Both the position numbers and the translations under genes were made by a program. From contig MU621170.1 of NCBI GenBank assembly GCA_025399215.1, positions 1-64,000 of the forward strand: a DNA stretch of 64,000 bases. The letters are read 5' to 3'. Positions 52,749-63,986 of this stretch are shown in pieces. Position 1 is the first letter of the stretch, and every line of letters starts with the position of its first letter. This stretch comes from Globomyces pollinis-pini. Its lineage: Eukaryota; Chytridiomycota; Chytridiomycetes; Rhizophydiales; Globomycetaceae. The notes under the pieces are model-generated. The model was not told where the DNA came from, ran no database searches, and was given only the letters and a program-made list of their open reading frames with translations.

Positions 52749-54703
52749 TTACTGGTCTATTTCTGGTTCTACAAGAGATGATCCTGCCGTTAAAACAATT
52801 TCTTCTTCATTTGGCATCAACATCAACACTTGTTCCATACGATTGCAAAGAATATCAAGTTGTGATCTAATATTCCTTAACTCTTGTAATCTGGTTGCAG
52901 CCGCAACTCTAGAACTACCCTCCATACCTCTCAACTGCTCCAACGATAAAAGACTAGTTGCTATTATATAGATTAGTACATATTTAATTTCTTACTTGGT
53001 AGAGTTGGGTTGCCAGAATTTAAAGGTGTAAGAGTTAATGGATAGACAATATTTGGTAATGGTTGTATACCCTAAATGATCAGTAAATGTGACATACATT
53101 TGGCATTCCAAAAGGAATATTTGGAGCTCGCAACTCTTGCTGTTGCGGATTTGGAACTACTGGATGTCTAGGCAGCCCAACTGCGGGAATGTTAGGGCCA
53201 ACAACCTGTTGCGGGACTTGGGCGAGACCGGCTGCAGCTCTACCGCGATCTTGCAACTGTCTGAAAATACCCATTATTCCTCCAACAGGAGCATTTGGTT
53301 GAGCATTAGCATTTGGATTGACATTGGGACCGTTATTTTGGGCAGCTGGTTGTGGAGGAGGGGCTAACGATAAGTCTTTAATAGCTTTACTTTCTAATAT
53401 ATTCCCTCGACTAATTGAAAAATTAGTGACACGAATTTGCTTACCAAGTTGGACAGGTTTGTTGACGTTCTAACCAGCTTCGTAAACAACGAAAATGAAA
53501 CAGATGACCACAAGGTAATTTCTTTGGTATTTCAGTTACTAAACATTAGTTTAAAAGCCATGCCTGAATATTAATTTGAAATATAATACCTGGGGTTGCT
53601 GGAGCAGGCGGAACAGAAGGCAAGCACATTTCTTCACGACAAACAATACAAACCTTATCAGTTGCATTCAATTCATCTTCAGTAGGCGTAGGATATCGTT
53701 CATTCATATTTGCTGTTGCTTCACGATATCTTAAAAGACCATACAATCGCTTGATAAAGCTTCGGAATGTCAAGTAAACATCTCTGACAATATGCAAAGG
53801 AATACCATAAAAGTTGACCACTACCGCAAAAAAGACTAGATAACTAATCAATTTGAAGAAATCTTTCAAAATTAAGAATTTGGAAAAAAATACCTAAAAT
53901 TAGCATGAATAAATGTACCAAGGAACAAATCGACATATAAAAAGTATAATGTTCTTTCTTCCCAAGGAGTTTCTCTATTAATTTCAATTGTGTTCATCAC
54001 ATATTTTGCAAATGATGCAATCATTACTGAAGCCAAAATAGCATACTAAAAAATCAATTTAAATATATAATACTTCAAAACCAAAGACAATTAACATAGT
54101 GGGTCCAGTTTCAATTGTATTGTTATACGCACTAACTAGCATCCCAATATCAACCATAAAGAATAATGCCATGATAGAAGTCATTCGTAAATGAAATCCA
54201 TAAGTTAAATTAGGTGTTTGCTCCATCTAATATTATTATCAGAATTGAATTCTTACGAAATCAATTCGGTCTCCAATAATCCAATGAAATGTTTTACTAA
54301 ATAACAGAGTTCCGAATCGTATAACAAATAGTAAATCAAATCCATCTCGAAATATTGTTAATGCTAAACAAGTATCCATAATTGAGAACCATGATCGCTC
54401 ATATAAGTGCTACCTTATGAGTATCTCATCACAACACTACCTCTACTTCCAGTGCTCGTAATTGACCGAACCAAAATCTTTGAATACCCTTCCCAACCAA
54501 AATAACATAGTAGAACGTCATTCCTAATAGCACCTTTTAACATTAAATGACTTGGCTTATTAAGTTACCATCAAGTTAATATTTGATTGGGTAATTTGAA
54601 CACAAGTGGAGAAGAAATGGCCTCTTCTTTCAATAAAGGATTTGGATATGATCAGTAAGGAAAGGAGAGACGTAGTTACTCCCAACGCATGAATTCGATC
54701 CAT
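52749..54703 (-). CDS. HRD1: HRD1/synoviolin ER E3 ubiquitin ligase
   Basis: About 555 residues with a multi-helix membrane domain, RING-H2 and Pro-rich tail. The start is [20 protein letters not shown]. Membrane phrases such as [40 protein letters not shown] and [20 protein letters not shown] are typical of HRD1. The RING spans an intron and reads CIVCREEM ... [20 protein letters not shown] then QTCPTCRGN, so all eight ligands are present. The C-terminus [23 protein letters not shown] helix ([20 protein letters not shown]) matches the conserved synoviolin C-terminal helix. HRD1 ubiquitinates misfolded ER proteins. The start is 210 bp from a divergent ER thioredoxin. Confidence 0.93.
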
Positions 54704-54912
54704 TTTCAGAAGGTAAGTAAAAGAATTTTAAGTCAAGAAACAACGTGTTTGCTTTACAACAAAGTCTTACACATTGCAGTAGTGCAACATAATATCTTAA
54801 CGTTTCTAAACCTGGTAGATATTTTCTACTTATTTCACTGTGTCTTCCTAACCAAGCCAATCACTTCGCGTTGCTTTTCCAATTTTCCAATTTTTGCCAA
54901 CGCAACAACAAA

Positions 54913-55499
54913 ATGAAAGGCTTGTTTAACTGGATTTTATGTATCTTGATGATGGCATCCCTAGGATATGGTCAAAAGAAGATATCAAAGGAAGAAGTCG
55001 AAAGAATGTCACTTGAAGCTGATCAATCAATTAATTTTATCCTTCCAGAGAATTTAGATAACTTTATTGCGACTGGTAATTTCTATTGATTTAATTCCAG
55101 GCACAAAACTTGTATTTTTTGGTGCAAGATGGTATCTAATTGAATGATAATACAAAGGTGTAAATACTGTAAAAGATTAAACCCTCGTTGGTTAAAAGTT
55201 CAAGTTCAAATCGAAGAAGGAAAGACAACAAAGAAGAAAATCATGGGAAAAGATATTGCTGTTGGGAAGGTTGATTGCACAGATGTGGAAGGTATCTTTT
55301 GAACTCGCTCATTTCATTAGATTTCTGTCAGCAACATCATGCTGACGGATTTCCAACGATTTTTCTTTATAATAACGGAAAGCTTATTGAAGAGTACACT
55401 GGAGAACATAAAGCGATGGCAATAGGAAAATATTTCATTGACAAATTCGATTACTTTCAATATCAAGAAAACCACAAACGTAACAGAGATGAATTATAG
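54913..55499 (+). CDS. ER thioredoxin-domain protein with RDEL retention signal
   Basis: About 165 residues, a single thioredoxin domain. The signal peptide is MKGLFNWILCILMMASLGYG. Three introns of 25-29 nt are removed. The active site reads FFGARWCKYCKRLNPRW (CxxC = CKYC), with the cis-Pro in GFPTIFLYNNGKLIEEY. The last four residues are RDEL, a KDEL-type ER retrieval signal. It is therefore an ER-lumen PDI-like oxidoreductase, smaller than classical PDI (which has two catalytic domains). It sits head-to-head with HRD1, suggesting shared regulation by ER stress; no UPR element was identified. Confidence 0.87.
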
Positions 55500-55576
55500 G
55501 TTATAAACGAACCAATAAAAATTCGATTACTTGACCTTCAATTTGAAGTACAAATCAGATTATGTTTTATTCAATA

Positions 55577-56460
55577 CTATTGTTGAGGAATTAGCTTGGC
55601 TACACCAAAAGCTGCTCCTGCTGCAAGTGAACCCACCAACATCATCTAAAGGGTTATAAGGAAATTAATCAATATACCTGAAATCCTCCCCATAATGGCT
55701 TCTTATAACCAACCAACACAGATTTAACGTAACCGAAAATAAATAATGTGACAATAGTGCAAATAGCTGAATACATCAAAGCAGTTCGAGCCACTGGGAT
55801 TAGTGCATAAGGAATTAAAGGTATGACTCCTCCGGCCTAGATTAGGTTAATCAATTAGTTAATAGTACAAAGTAGGATCCACCAATCGTTAAGGCACTAA
55901 TCTAGCCAGGTTAGATTAGAAATATATACCCATGAGCGATTTGGGTCAGGTCTTTCCAAATTCAATTCAAATTTCATCATAAAATCTACCCAAGTTTCCT
56001 TGTTTGCCTTTAAGTGATCCAATAATGGTTGTAAAGCAGTTCGGTCAAGACCATATGGTTCAAAAATTTCGACGATTTCGTTTTCTTCATGAATAGGCAT
56101 CTCTTCAACTTCGTAGACTTCTCGCTTTCGCTCACTGTCATAGTGCTCGATTTCGGAGAGTCCAGCTAGGAAACCACCCAATGCCATTGAAATCGAACCG
56201 GCAACCACTTCCGCAACACCAGCAATAAGAACTAGTCTTGAGTTATCTAAGGCGGCCAATCCAGCAGCTAGAGCGAAAGGGACAGTTAATCCATCAGATA
56301 AACTACAGGAGCATTAGCAAAATTTAAACTACCCAACAATGATATCCCTCACAATTTCCTGTGAACCAAAATGCGGCTCTGCATGAGAATTTGCATCACT
56401 GTTATCTACTGGTTCATGAATAAGTAAATGTGTTGAGGACGGGCTGTTCGGAACTGACAT
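55577..56460 (-). CDS. CCC1/VIT1-type vacuolar iron transporter
   Basis: About 265 residues with five predicted membrane helices. The start is MSVPNSPSSTHLLIHEPVDN. The first helix carries the hallmark SDGLTVPFALAAGLAALDNS, followed by LVLIAGVAEVVAGSISMALG. The cytoplasmic metal-binding domain has the Glu-rich helices SEIEHYDSERKREVYEVEE and MPIHEENEIVEIFEPYG. After an intron the last helices read GGSYFVGGVIPLIPYALIP and AICTIVTLFIFGYVKSVLVG, ending AKLIPQQ. VIT1/CCC1 exchanges protons for Fe2+/Mn2+ into the vacuole for detoxification and storage. Confidence 0.92.
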
Positions 56461-57100
56461 TGTAATTAGAGAAAAATTATAGTTGAGAAAAAGCCACCTT
56501 CACTGATAAAGACTCTGGAACAGCGTCTTTCAGCAACAGTCGTTTGCTCTTTAAGGATTTCCAAGTCAAAGATTTACTGTACCATGTTCTGAGTTTCTGT
56601 GGTCTTCAATCTGAGTCATGATGACTGTATGTTTGTCTTCAGGTATTTTCACATTTTTCAATTTTTCAGTTTAAGCTCCACTTCCGTGTTTTTTAAATCT
56701 ATCTCACCGTTACTATCAGATGGTAATACCTGTGGATAAAATAGATGAAGTATCGATCAAACTATCTAACAGTTGAAAATGAGTATAAGTTTATATATGA
56801 ACACAATAACCAATTCTTCGATCGATGTAAACATAGACCTTACACCTCAAGATGATTTTGTTCTGATGCATATTTTCTGAACTATTTTTCCACTGATGGC
56901 AAATTAGGTTACCAAACGGATTTATACAAAAACGTACAAACTGACGCCATTTAGCCACGATTGAGTATAATAGTAACTACACCCTCAGGCCCTGTTGGTT
57001 CCTCTGGTTCATGTATCTCCATCTTTGGTTTAGCTTAAATAGTTCCACTAATAATAATATATCCTCTACTCGTTCTTAAAGTCAGAACTAAGATTTAACT
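56461..57100. other. 0.64 kb spacer with a possible small spliced gene (-)
   Basis: Several minus-strand pieces look coding: MEIHEPEEPTGPEG from 57022, FVRFCINPFGNLICHQW near 56930, VLPSDSNGEIDLKNTEVELK near 56730-56670, and NVKIPEDKHTVIMTQIEDH near 56660-56590. They lie in different frames and I could not find splice sites that join them all. A small multi-exon gene of about 100 residues is possible. Confidence 0.3.
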
Positions 57101-57974
57101 ATGCCTGCTACTACTATTGCTATTGTTGGAGCTACTGGAAATATTGGAAATCATATCACAAATGCAGTGTTAGAACGATCATCACTCGAGATGATACTTT
57201 AAATACAAAGAAAGAATTACTGGGTGGATTTGAAAAGAAGGGAGCCGAGATTGTATCGGTTGGAGGATCTTATCAAGTAGATTCTTTGGTTGCAGCTTTG
57301 CATGGAGTACAAGTAGTTATCAGTGCAGCTTCGGGATTTGCACTTCAAGATCAGCTTCCTATCATTGAAGCATCCAAACGAGCAGGAGTCAAGACATTCT
57401 ACCCTTCCGAGTATGGAATTGATGATCAAGAACATCCTTTGGTTCATCCAGTTATTGATGCCAAACGTAGTATTCGAAAGGCAGTGTTGGATGCAGGACT
57501 GGAATTGGTTGTATCGTTTACGGGATTCTTTGGAGAATGGAGCGTGTCACCTTTCTATCCGCTGATTTTGAAAAGAAGACGATTCCTATTATTGGCAATG
57601 GAAACACCAAATATGGATTGGCACCATTGAAACAACTGGGCCAAGTTGTAGCCAAATCAATTGGAAATCCATCAGTATTGCAAGGATCTGGAAAAGAATA
57701 TTACCTGATTGCACAGGTGTATGAATACACTTGGAATGAGATTTTAGATGAACACACTAGAGCCACCGGGATTGAATGGAAAAGGGCCTATATGTCGATT
57801 GAAGATGCGGAGAAAGAAATTGCAGCAGCATCTGATCCGTATTCGGTGTTCGGGACGTATCTACGATTGTGGATGGCAAAAGGGTATGGAGTATCCAAAA
57901 AGAATATCGCAGATCGGTTCCAATTGCCAGTAGTAGACTTATATACATTGTTTGGGGGAGTTACAAAAAAGTAG
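57101..57974 (+). pseudogene. NmrA/isoflavone-reductase-like NAD(P)-binding protein, broken
   Basis: An intronless gene for a Rossmann-fold atypical SDR. The start MPATTIAIVGATGNIGNHIT carries the GATGNIG dinucleotide-binding loop. Two breaks are visible. Near 57165-57190 the frame changes between NAVLER and ITRDDTLNTKKELLGG, and about five residues usually present there seem missing, so a deletion of 3n+1 bases fits. Near 57548-57558, FTGFFGEWSVSP passes into FLSADFEKKTIPIIGNGN one frame away, fitting loss of one base in CACCTTTCTA. The rest is intact to ...LPVVDLYTLFGGVTKK. Either a recent pseudogene or assembly errors; two lesions, one multi-base, favour the former. Confidence 0.75.
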
Positions 57975-58669
57975 CTGTGCCTAAAAATGATGAGAGTAAC
58001 AATCATTGGTAAGTGCTAATAGATGTATCTTATCCACTGAATGTATTTTGTCGTATTATGTGTGAGATGCGAAGTCGTATTAGCTACATTAAGACCAAAA
58101 TCACATCATACATAAAGAACAAATGTAATGTAGATTAGTTTGAGTGTTCATTAGATTTGGTTTCGCAAAGCAAGTAAGCAGCTAAAAACCGAAAACAATA
58201 CATTAGATATCTAGTAATAAAGTGGGGATATAAAGCGGTATCCTTTAGCCAAGTTGTATTGTTCTGGTTCAGCAAACGATAGTGAGGTCTCAAGAATGAG
58301 ACAATACCTTAACATACTTCAATATTATAATATGTGTTCATTCCAAAACTCAAATATACTTAGTAGATTGCTTTGTTTTGTTCATATTCCATCTTTTATA
58401 TCAGCACTTAAATATTCGGAATATGACTACGCTCCCTTTGCTTAATAGCTATATTGCCCACAATCCAAACGATTTCGCGTTCCACCAGTCCGTTATCAGG
58501 TTTTCACAATTGACTTGGGGTATCGTTCCTATGATCACTCAATTTTTCAAGCGCTCGTATTTAATTCAATACATAAATTAAAAGCAATTAGTTGCGAATG
58601 TTTGTTCACTGTCGGAGTTTAATCACTGTTGATTAGAATCGCGAAAAATAACTTCGCAAAATATTTATC
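57975..58669. other. 0.7 kb spacer
   Basis: Lies between the NmrA-like gene and the aspartic protease, both on the plus strand. Plus-strand frames at 58254-58445 and 58378-58581 lack coding character and recognised domains. Expected to hold the protease promoter. Confidence 0.45.
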
Positions 58670-60121
58670 ATGAAATTGATTGGCAATATTATTCTTTCCT
58701 ATTTGAGTATCCTGGTATTAGGTAATTCTAAATTTCCCGACTAATACATTTAGCCCAAGAAGAAGCCGTGTATAATGTTCCTGTTAAACGAGATCCAAAT
58801 GATTATTATAATCAACGTATGCAAGTCATCGAAAAGCGTCAGTTAAAGCCTGGAAATATTCTAAAAACGACAACAAGAACTACCACAAGACCAACTACAA
58901 CTACCACTAGACCAACTACTACTACCACTAGACCAACTACTACTACCACTAGACCAACTACTACTACTACCTCAAAACCATCTACTACTACTACTACTAC
59001 TACTACCATCAAACCGACTACGACAACCCTGAATCTATCTAATCTGAGTACGCCAGTCGCAAATGGTATGCTTGATAAGTCTAACACCAGATGGCCTTCC
59101 ATTATTTTCAGTTCCCGTGAAGAACTGTTATGACCAACAATTTGCTTTAACAGCCATGATTGGTGATAAAAAGATTCAATCTCCTTACAATTACTTACTC
59201 TTCATCGATACTGGTTCCTCCGATCTTTGGGTTCGTGGTAGTAAATGTGTATCAACCGATTGGTCATGCAAAACAGGCGAAGTGGTCACAACTACCGATA
59301 AATCATTGGTGAATACTGGCAAGACATTCAAAATTGCCTATGGAGATGGTTCGACTAGTGCTAGTGGTGTCATCTACCGTGCAAACGTGACTATTGGTTC
59401 ACGAACGATTAATCTTCCTGTTGGTATCACCACCAAACAACAAGGAACTTTTGATGATTGTACTGATGGAATGATTGGTATGGCATTCAATCAATTGTCG
59501 TTCCTAAGTTCTGTGTTGGGAGGGGAAAATACTAATTATTTGGATACTTTGAAATTAGACCCACCTCGGAATATGTTTTCAATGTACATGTCTAACTTTG
59601 CCGATGGAGATGCAAGTGAAATATCATTTGGTGGCATCAATCCAAATCGGTATACTGGTACCATCAATTATGTCAAACTTGTATCCACAACCACTTGGGA
59701 TATCACCATGAAAGGAGCCACGTATCAAGCAGGTACTTCTTCTGGTAACTTGATGTCTATGTTCACGTCTGCGGCTGTGGATTCGGGTACGAGTATGATT
59801 ATTTTGGAAGAAGGTCCTGCGAATATCATCAATAAATTCATTGGTGCTGGAGCACCATCAGGAGCGAGTCAATTTTCAATCAATTGTGCCATTGCCAATA
59901 CTGGACCAACCGTGATTTTGAATATTGGAGGTGTAGCTTATCCAATCACATCCAAGTACTATGTGACCAAGAATCGAGCTGGCAAATGTTATTCAGCATT
60001 TAGCAATGGAGCCGAATTGTATGGAGTTGTTATTTTGGGAACACCATTCATGCGAGCATACTACACAGTGTTCGACCGAAGAAATATGCGAGTTGGTTTC
60101 GCACCAGCTAAACATCCTTGA
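58670..60121 (+). CDS. Secreted pepsin-like aspartic protease with Thr-rich linker
   Basis: About 457 residues, family A1. Signal peptide MKLIGNIILSYLSILVLAQ (a 32-nt intron interrupts it). A short pro-region has two dibasic sites (VPVKR and IEKR). A mucin-like linker of repeated TTTTTRP units (about residues 55-110) precedes the catalytic domain; an intron of 46 nt lies between them (about 59064-59109). The catalytic motifs FIDTGSSDLW and AAVDSGTSM are complete, the flap region reads IAYGDGSTSASG, and the end is VVILGTPFMRAYYTVFDRRN then MRVGFAPAKHP. The linker is probably O-glycosylated. Extracellular or wall-associated proteolysis is expected. A Thr-rich segment in front of an A1 domain is unusual. 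Confidence 0.92.
58888..58971 (+). repeat. 21-nt coding minisatellite (Thr-rich linker)
   Basis: Four tandem copies of a 21-nt unit AGACCAACTACTACTACCAC-T encoding R-P-T-T-T-T-T, with the first and last copies slightly diverged. It lies in the linker of the aspartic protease and is likely to vary in copy number. Confidence 0.85.
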
Positions 60122-60551
60122 TCAAATATATTTTGATCTGACTCAATTATTTTTTATAGTTTTGAAATTCTTCACTATCATCGCATAGTGAAATTTTTAA
60201 CGTTGGATGTAACACCAACCCATATTAAACTGAAAACCGATTGTATGGTTGGATTGATATACTTATTATGAACGAATCATCAGCCAATTGCTTTGCAATG
60301 CATAATATGAAATCCCATTATCTTCTTAATATTTTGTTCATCGTCAGAAGGATCACGTCCACTTATAATGATCCAGACCAAAAACACTGAAAGTATCTTG
60401 TGTAACTATAAACTAATAGGTCATTGGTCTTCAAATTGGTTTGGATTAGAATCGCACATTAAAAACACATAAAATTCATCTGTAAGTAGGAATTAAACAA
60501 AATAGTTTATAAAAAAACATTAAAGCCCAATAATCATAAACAACTACAAAA
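60122..60551. other. Convergent spacer
   Basis: About 430 bp between the stops of the aspartic protease (+) and CCT8 (-). Only 3' UTR and terminators are expected; nothing else seen. Confidence 0.5.
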
Positions 60552-62512
60552 TTAATCCTCGTCCCAATTGTTGTTTTGCTTTGGCGCTTTTGGACCACCA
60601 GCTTGTTTACTCATGATGATTTGATCAACTGACAAGATGGTGATAGCGGTTTGTGTAGCTTGCTTGATTGCAAATTCTTTCACAGCTAATACATCGTAGA
60701 TCTTGGCTTCCACAGCATCTAAAATTCCATTGGCTTCACTTTCAATGTTGACACCAGTATGGGTTCTTCCACTGGCGTGTGCAGCATTAAGGTTTGAAAT
60801 AACTTCGGTACTCTATTGATTTGATTAATTGGGTGAAAAAGATTACATCTAAACCAGCATTGTCCGAAAGAGTTCGAGGAATAACTTCTAGTGATTCAGC
60901 AAACTTTTGGATTGCATATTGATTCAATCCTGGAGTGGATTCTGCAACCTTAGAAAGGTGACGAGCTAATTCAATCTCGAAAGCACCAGCTCCAGCAACT
61001 AATCTACCATCACGCGAGACAGCTTTGATGACATTTACACCATCATCAACTGCACGCTCTAGGTCATCGAGAGTATTTTGAGTTCCTCCACGTAAGACAA
61101 TAGTGGCAGTTTTAGTAGTTTCGGCATCTGCAAGTTAAATAAATATAGAATTGAACCTTGACGGAAAACAGTGCAACGATCGCTTCCAATTTCTACTGCT
61201 TCAACAACATCAACAAATCCCATTTCCTCAGCAGTTGGTACACCCTAGCATTAAAATCCAAAAAACAAAATACAAATCGAGTCATTGCTGATGCACCAGT
61301 AACTCTACATAATCGTCGAATATCAAACTTTGACAAAACCTTGACTACTAGCATGTTATAACGGTTCAAAAAGTGGAGAGCTAATTCCCCAACAGCTGAT
61401 CCGGACACAACTACTTTAACTCCAGCATCTGATAGTTCCTTGATAGCTGCTTCTAAGTTTCGTTCTTCGCCTTTGGAAAAGTCGAGCATTTCACCAGCAT
61501 TTTTAATCAATACAGTTCCTTTAGTTTCGGTTAATGCGACATCGATTCCAGACATGAAAATAGCTACTTTCGCTCTCTTCACGTTTTGAACAGTACCTAG
61601 ATCATGTTAGTTTTTCGTAATGATGGAAGATATGAGGTGAAAATGGGATTATAAAACATGAGATCTAACATACTTTCAGGAGAACGAGCGAAGACCATTC
61701 CTTTTACGACTTGAGAGTCATGAATTGATGCTCCAAGAATCTTTACAATACGAATAGAGTCAACATTAAAGTTCTTTGGGTTCTTTGGCATGACTTCTAG
61801 TGCAGCCTTAACAACAAGTGTGGAGAGTAGATCTTCATATCCATACTAGAGATTAAAAGGTAGATCAATACCTGTTTTGCGCCGATCGAAGAGTGTACAA
61901 CCTTCATCAATTCAGATTCAGAGTGTAAATTGACAAGTGTTTCAACAGCCAGATCTAGATGATTAGGACCGATCCAGTACCAGTGATAACAGATAATGCC
62001 TTTTTCAAAGCAACACGGAAGCCTTCGATGACTTCAGCCGTGTGTAAACCCATGCGTAATAAGAATTCCGCTTCTTGTAATAATTGACCAGCGAAAACAA
62101 CAACAAAATTGGTGGCATCTCCCATTTCAGCTTCTTGTTGTTGTGAAGCCATGACGAGTAATTTGGCAGCAGGATGAACCACTTCTAATTCTCTCATGAT
62201 AGTGGCAGCATCAGAAGTGACGAAAAGCTTTTCCAAGTGGTTGATAACCATTTTGTTGCGACCTATAGATGAGAGTGTGTGAGGGTACCATTAGGGCCCA
62301 ATGAAGTTCTGGTGATTTCGGTGAGTTCCTTTGTAGCAGCGATATTTCTGTAAACTGCTTCTTCCAAGCCTTGTTCATGCTAGGAAAATTAGAGAAGATC
62401 AAAGTTCGAAAGAGATAGAGGATGGATAGTATCTAATAGATCCAAATCAAGGTACCTTATAGCCATCTTTCAACATCTGGGTCAAACCAGCTTTAGGAAT
62501 TCTCAAGGCCAT
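60552..62512 (-). CDS. CCT8: Chaperonin TRiC/CCT subunit theta
   Basis: A group II chaperonin subunit that folds actin, tubulin and WD40 proteins in the cytosol; about 550-580 residues in several exons. The start MALRIPKAGLTQMLKDGYK, then GLEEAVYRNIAATKELTEIT, RTSLGPNG, MVINHLEKLFVTSDAATIMR and ELEVVHPAAKLLVMASQQQE are all theta-type. The apical and equatorial parts follow (DVALTETKGTVLIKNAGEML, IVLRGGTQNTLDDLERAVDD, VVAGAGAFEIELARHL-like stretch, GVNIESEANGILDAVEAKIY), ending KQNNNWDED. The ATPase loop, normally GDGTN, reads GDATN (Ala codon at 62114-62116). CCT8 is head-to-head with GET1. Confidence 0.95.
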
Positions 62513-62724
62513 AATTAAACAAAGATCAAAGAAATTGAAGTTTTTTTTCAGATCAAACGAACCCTAGGGTTATGAGCAAACAATGAGCAGGAGACCCTTT
62601 GGAGACAGAGTCCGATGGAGGGTCAAAAGAGCGAAGAGGAAGAGTTTTGGTTGAAGGTGGTAGCTGTGAATGTAGAGTTTTGGTGTTTAGGTAGTTTGGA
62701 ATTTCTTTACTTTTTAACCTCCAA

Positions 62725-63314
62725 ATGCTTTCTCTCCTGTTGCCTTTAATTGCTGTATTAACACATCACTTCTGCGCTTTTGTTGGCTACAGATCAATCG
62801 CTGTATGCCTCTACTCACTAATCTTCGTTTCTCTCTTCCCTTCCTCTTCTCTCAAATCATTACCATCCCTCAAATCAAATCTAATCAAAACCAAACAGCT
62901 AATCATCGAAACTAGTCCACAATCTCACTTTGCTAAATGGGCTAAACTAAAACGTACTTTTGCTAAACAAAAGGCCGAGTACAGTGTATTGAACTCTCAC
63001 GTTCACTCTCATAAATCTTCTTTCATTTTCGTCGTTTCCTCCGCTTTACCTATCCTGTTATGGTCTTTCCAAATTCTATTGCTCATTGTTTGGAGAGCTG
63101 AACCTGTATTTTATGTTCCTGAACAATGGTTTGGACCTCTAACTTCTTGGTTACAATTCCCATTTGCTCCTTACGGTATGACATGTTCTCTTATCATATA
63201 GGCTCTGTTGGGGTGTTCTATTGGTGGTCTGCATTGAACAGTGTGCTGGATAGACTCACTGCTCTCACTGTCTATTATAAATCTTACAAATCTACAAAGT
63301 TGAAAACTCAATAG
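62725..63314 (+). CDS. GET1: GET1/WRB tail-anchored protein insertion receptor
   Basis: About 187 residues with three membrane segments. The start MLSLLLPLIAVLTHHFCAFV is the first helix. A cytosolic coiled coil includes IETSPQSHFAKWAKLKRTFA and KQKAEYSVLNSHVHSH, the conserved SPQDEFAKWAKLxR block that binds GET3. SFIFVVSSALPILLWSFQIL forms helix 2 and VFYVPEQWFGPLTSWLQFPF is the characteristic loop. A 26-nt intron splices APYG to SVGVFYWWSALNSVLDRLTA. With GET2/CAML it forms the ER receptor for GET3-delivered tail-anchored proteins. Confidence 0.87.
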
Positions 63315-63465
63315 GCTATCTTACATTTGTTATTTATGTACGTTACTAACTTACACCTTCAACCTCATTCGTCCATATTTGTGACGCCAATAAACATATT
63401 CCATTGAAAAATCAAGGCATAGTATATTGCTTTTGAGTCACGTTTTATGGAGTAAACTAGATAGT

Positions 63466-63638
63466 GCTACGCAATTGCCTTGAATCGACCTCAATGGTTT
63501 GAATGTGACCAAACTAAGACAATGTTGCATAATGAATTCAATTTTGAAAAACACGGTCTTTTCAGTCCCATGGAATTGAAAGAATATCGAGAAAACAACA
63601 GTAATTTGTTAATCGAATACAAGGTTAAAGGTGTATAA
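63466..63638 (+). CDS. 3' end of a small unknown gene
   Basis: An exon-like frame reading CYAIALNRPQWFECDQTKTM then LHNEFNFEKHGLFSPMELKE, YRENNSNLLIEYKVKGV and a stop. It opens right after an AG, but the upstream exon with the ATG was not identified. The sequence looks protein-like, without a known domain. Its stop overlaps that of the convergent gene by 14 nt. Confidence 0.4.
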
Positions 63639-63986
63639 ATTTAATATGAGTGCGATGAGGATTTTGAAAGATTGACGGTGAATTTCTTTCTATCATTGTA
63701 CCCATTTCACGAATGATAGTCTTTATAGTTTTCGTGTGATCATCGTAATAACCTACCACTGTAACTGGATCATGTGAAATCATTCCATGTATAAAACAGG
63801 TTAGTATGCTGTAGAAAAACGAACTATTTTAGCTACCTTTCGGTCTGAAGAATAAGGCATTTGTAATCTACTTCTGCTTCATTATCTGCTTCAACTACCG
63901 CAGAAGGTCTCCTATACTAGATCAAAAGTACTAAGTAATTACTTTCGCTGTATCTTTATCACCGGTTTAATTATATATCTAGCCAT
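63625..63986 (-). CDS. Small unknown protein, three exons
   Basis: About 96 residues: MARYIIKP, an intron of about 47 nt, YRRPSAVVEADNEAEVDYKC then LILQTER, an intron of about 28 nt, and SILTCFIHGMISHDPVTVVG, YYDDHTKTIKTIIREMGTMI and ERNSPSIFQNPHRTHIKFIHL. The frame stays open through both splice joins, which supports a real gene. No family is recognised. It overlaps the end of the plus-strand small gene tail to tail. Confidence 0.55.

Noticed and set aside
58254..58581. Overlapping plus-strand frames before the aspartic protease
   Set aside because: They overlap each other in different frames and show no family features or splice support.
58839..59102. Minus-strand Val-rich frame opposite the Thr-rich linker
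   Set aside because: It is the antisense shadow of the ACT/ACC repeat of the aspartic protease.
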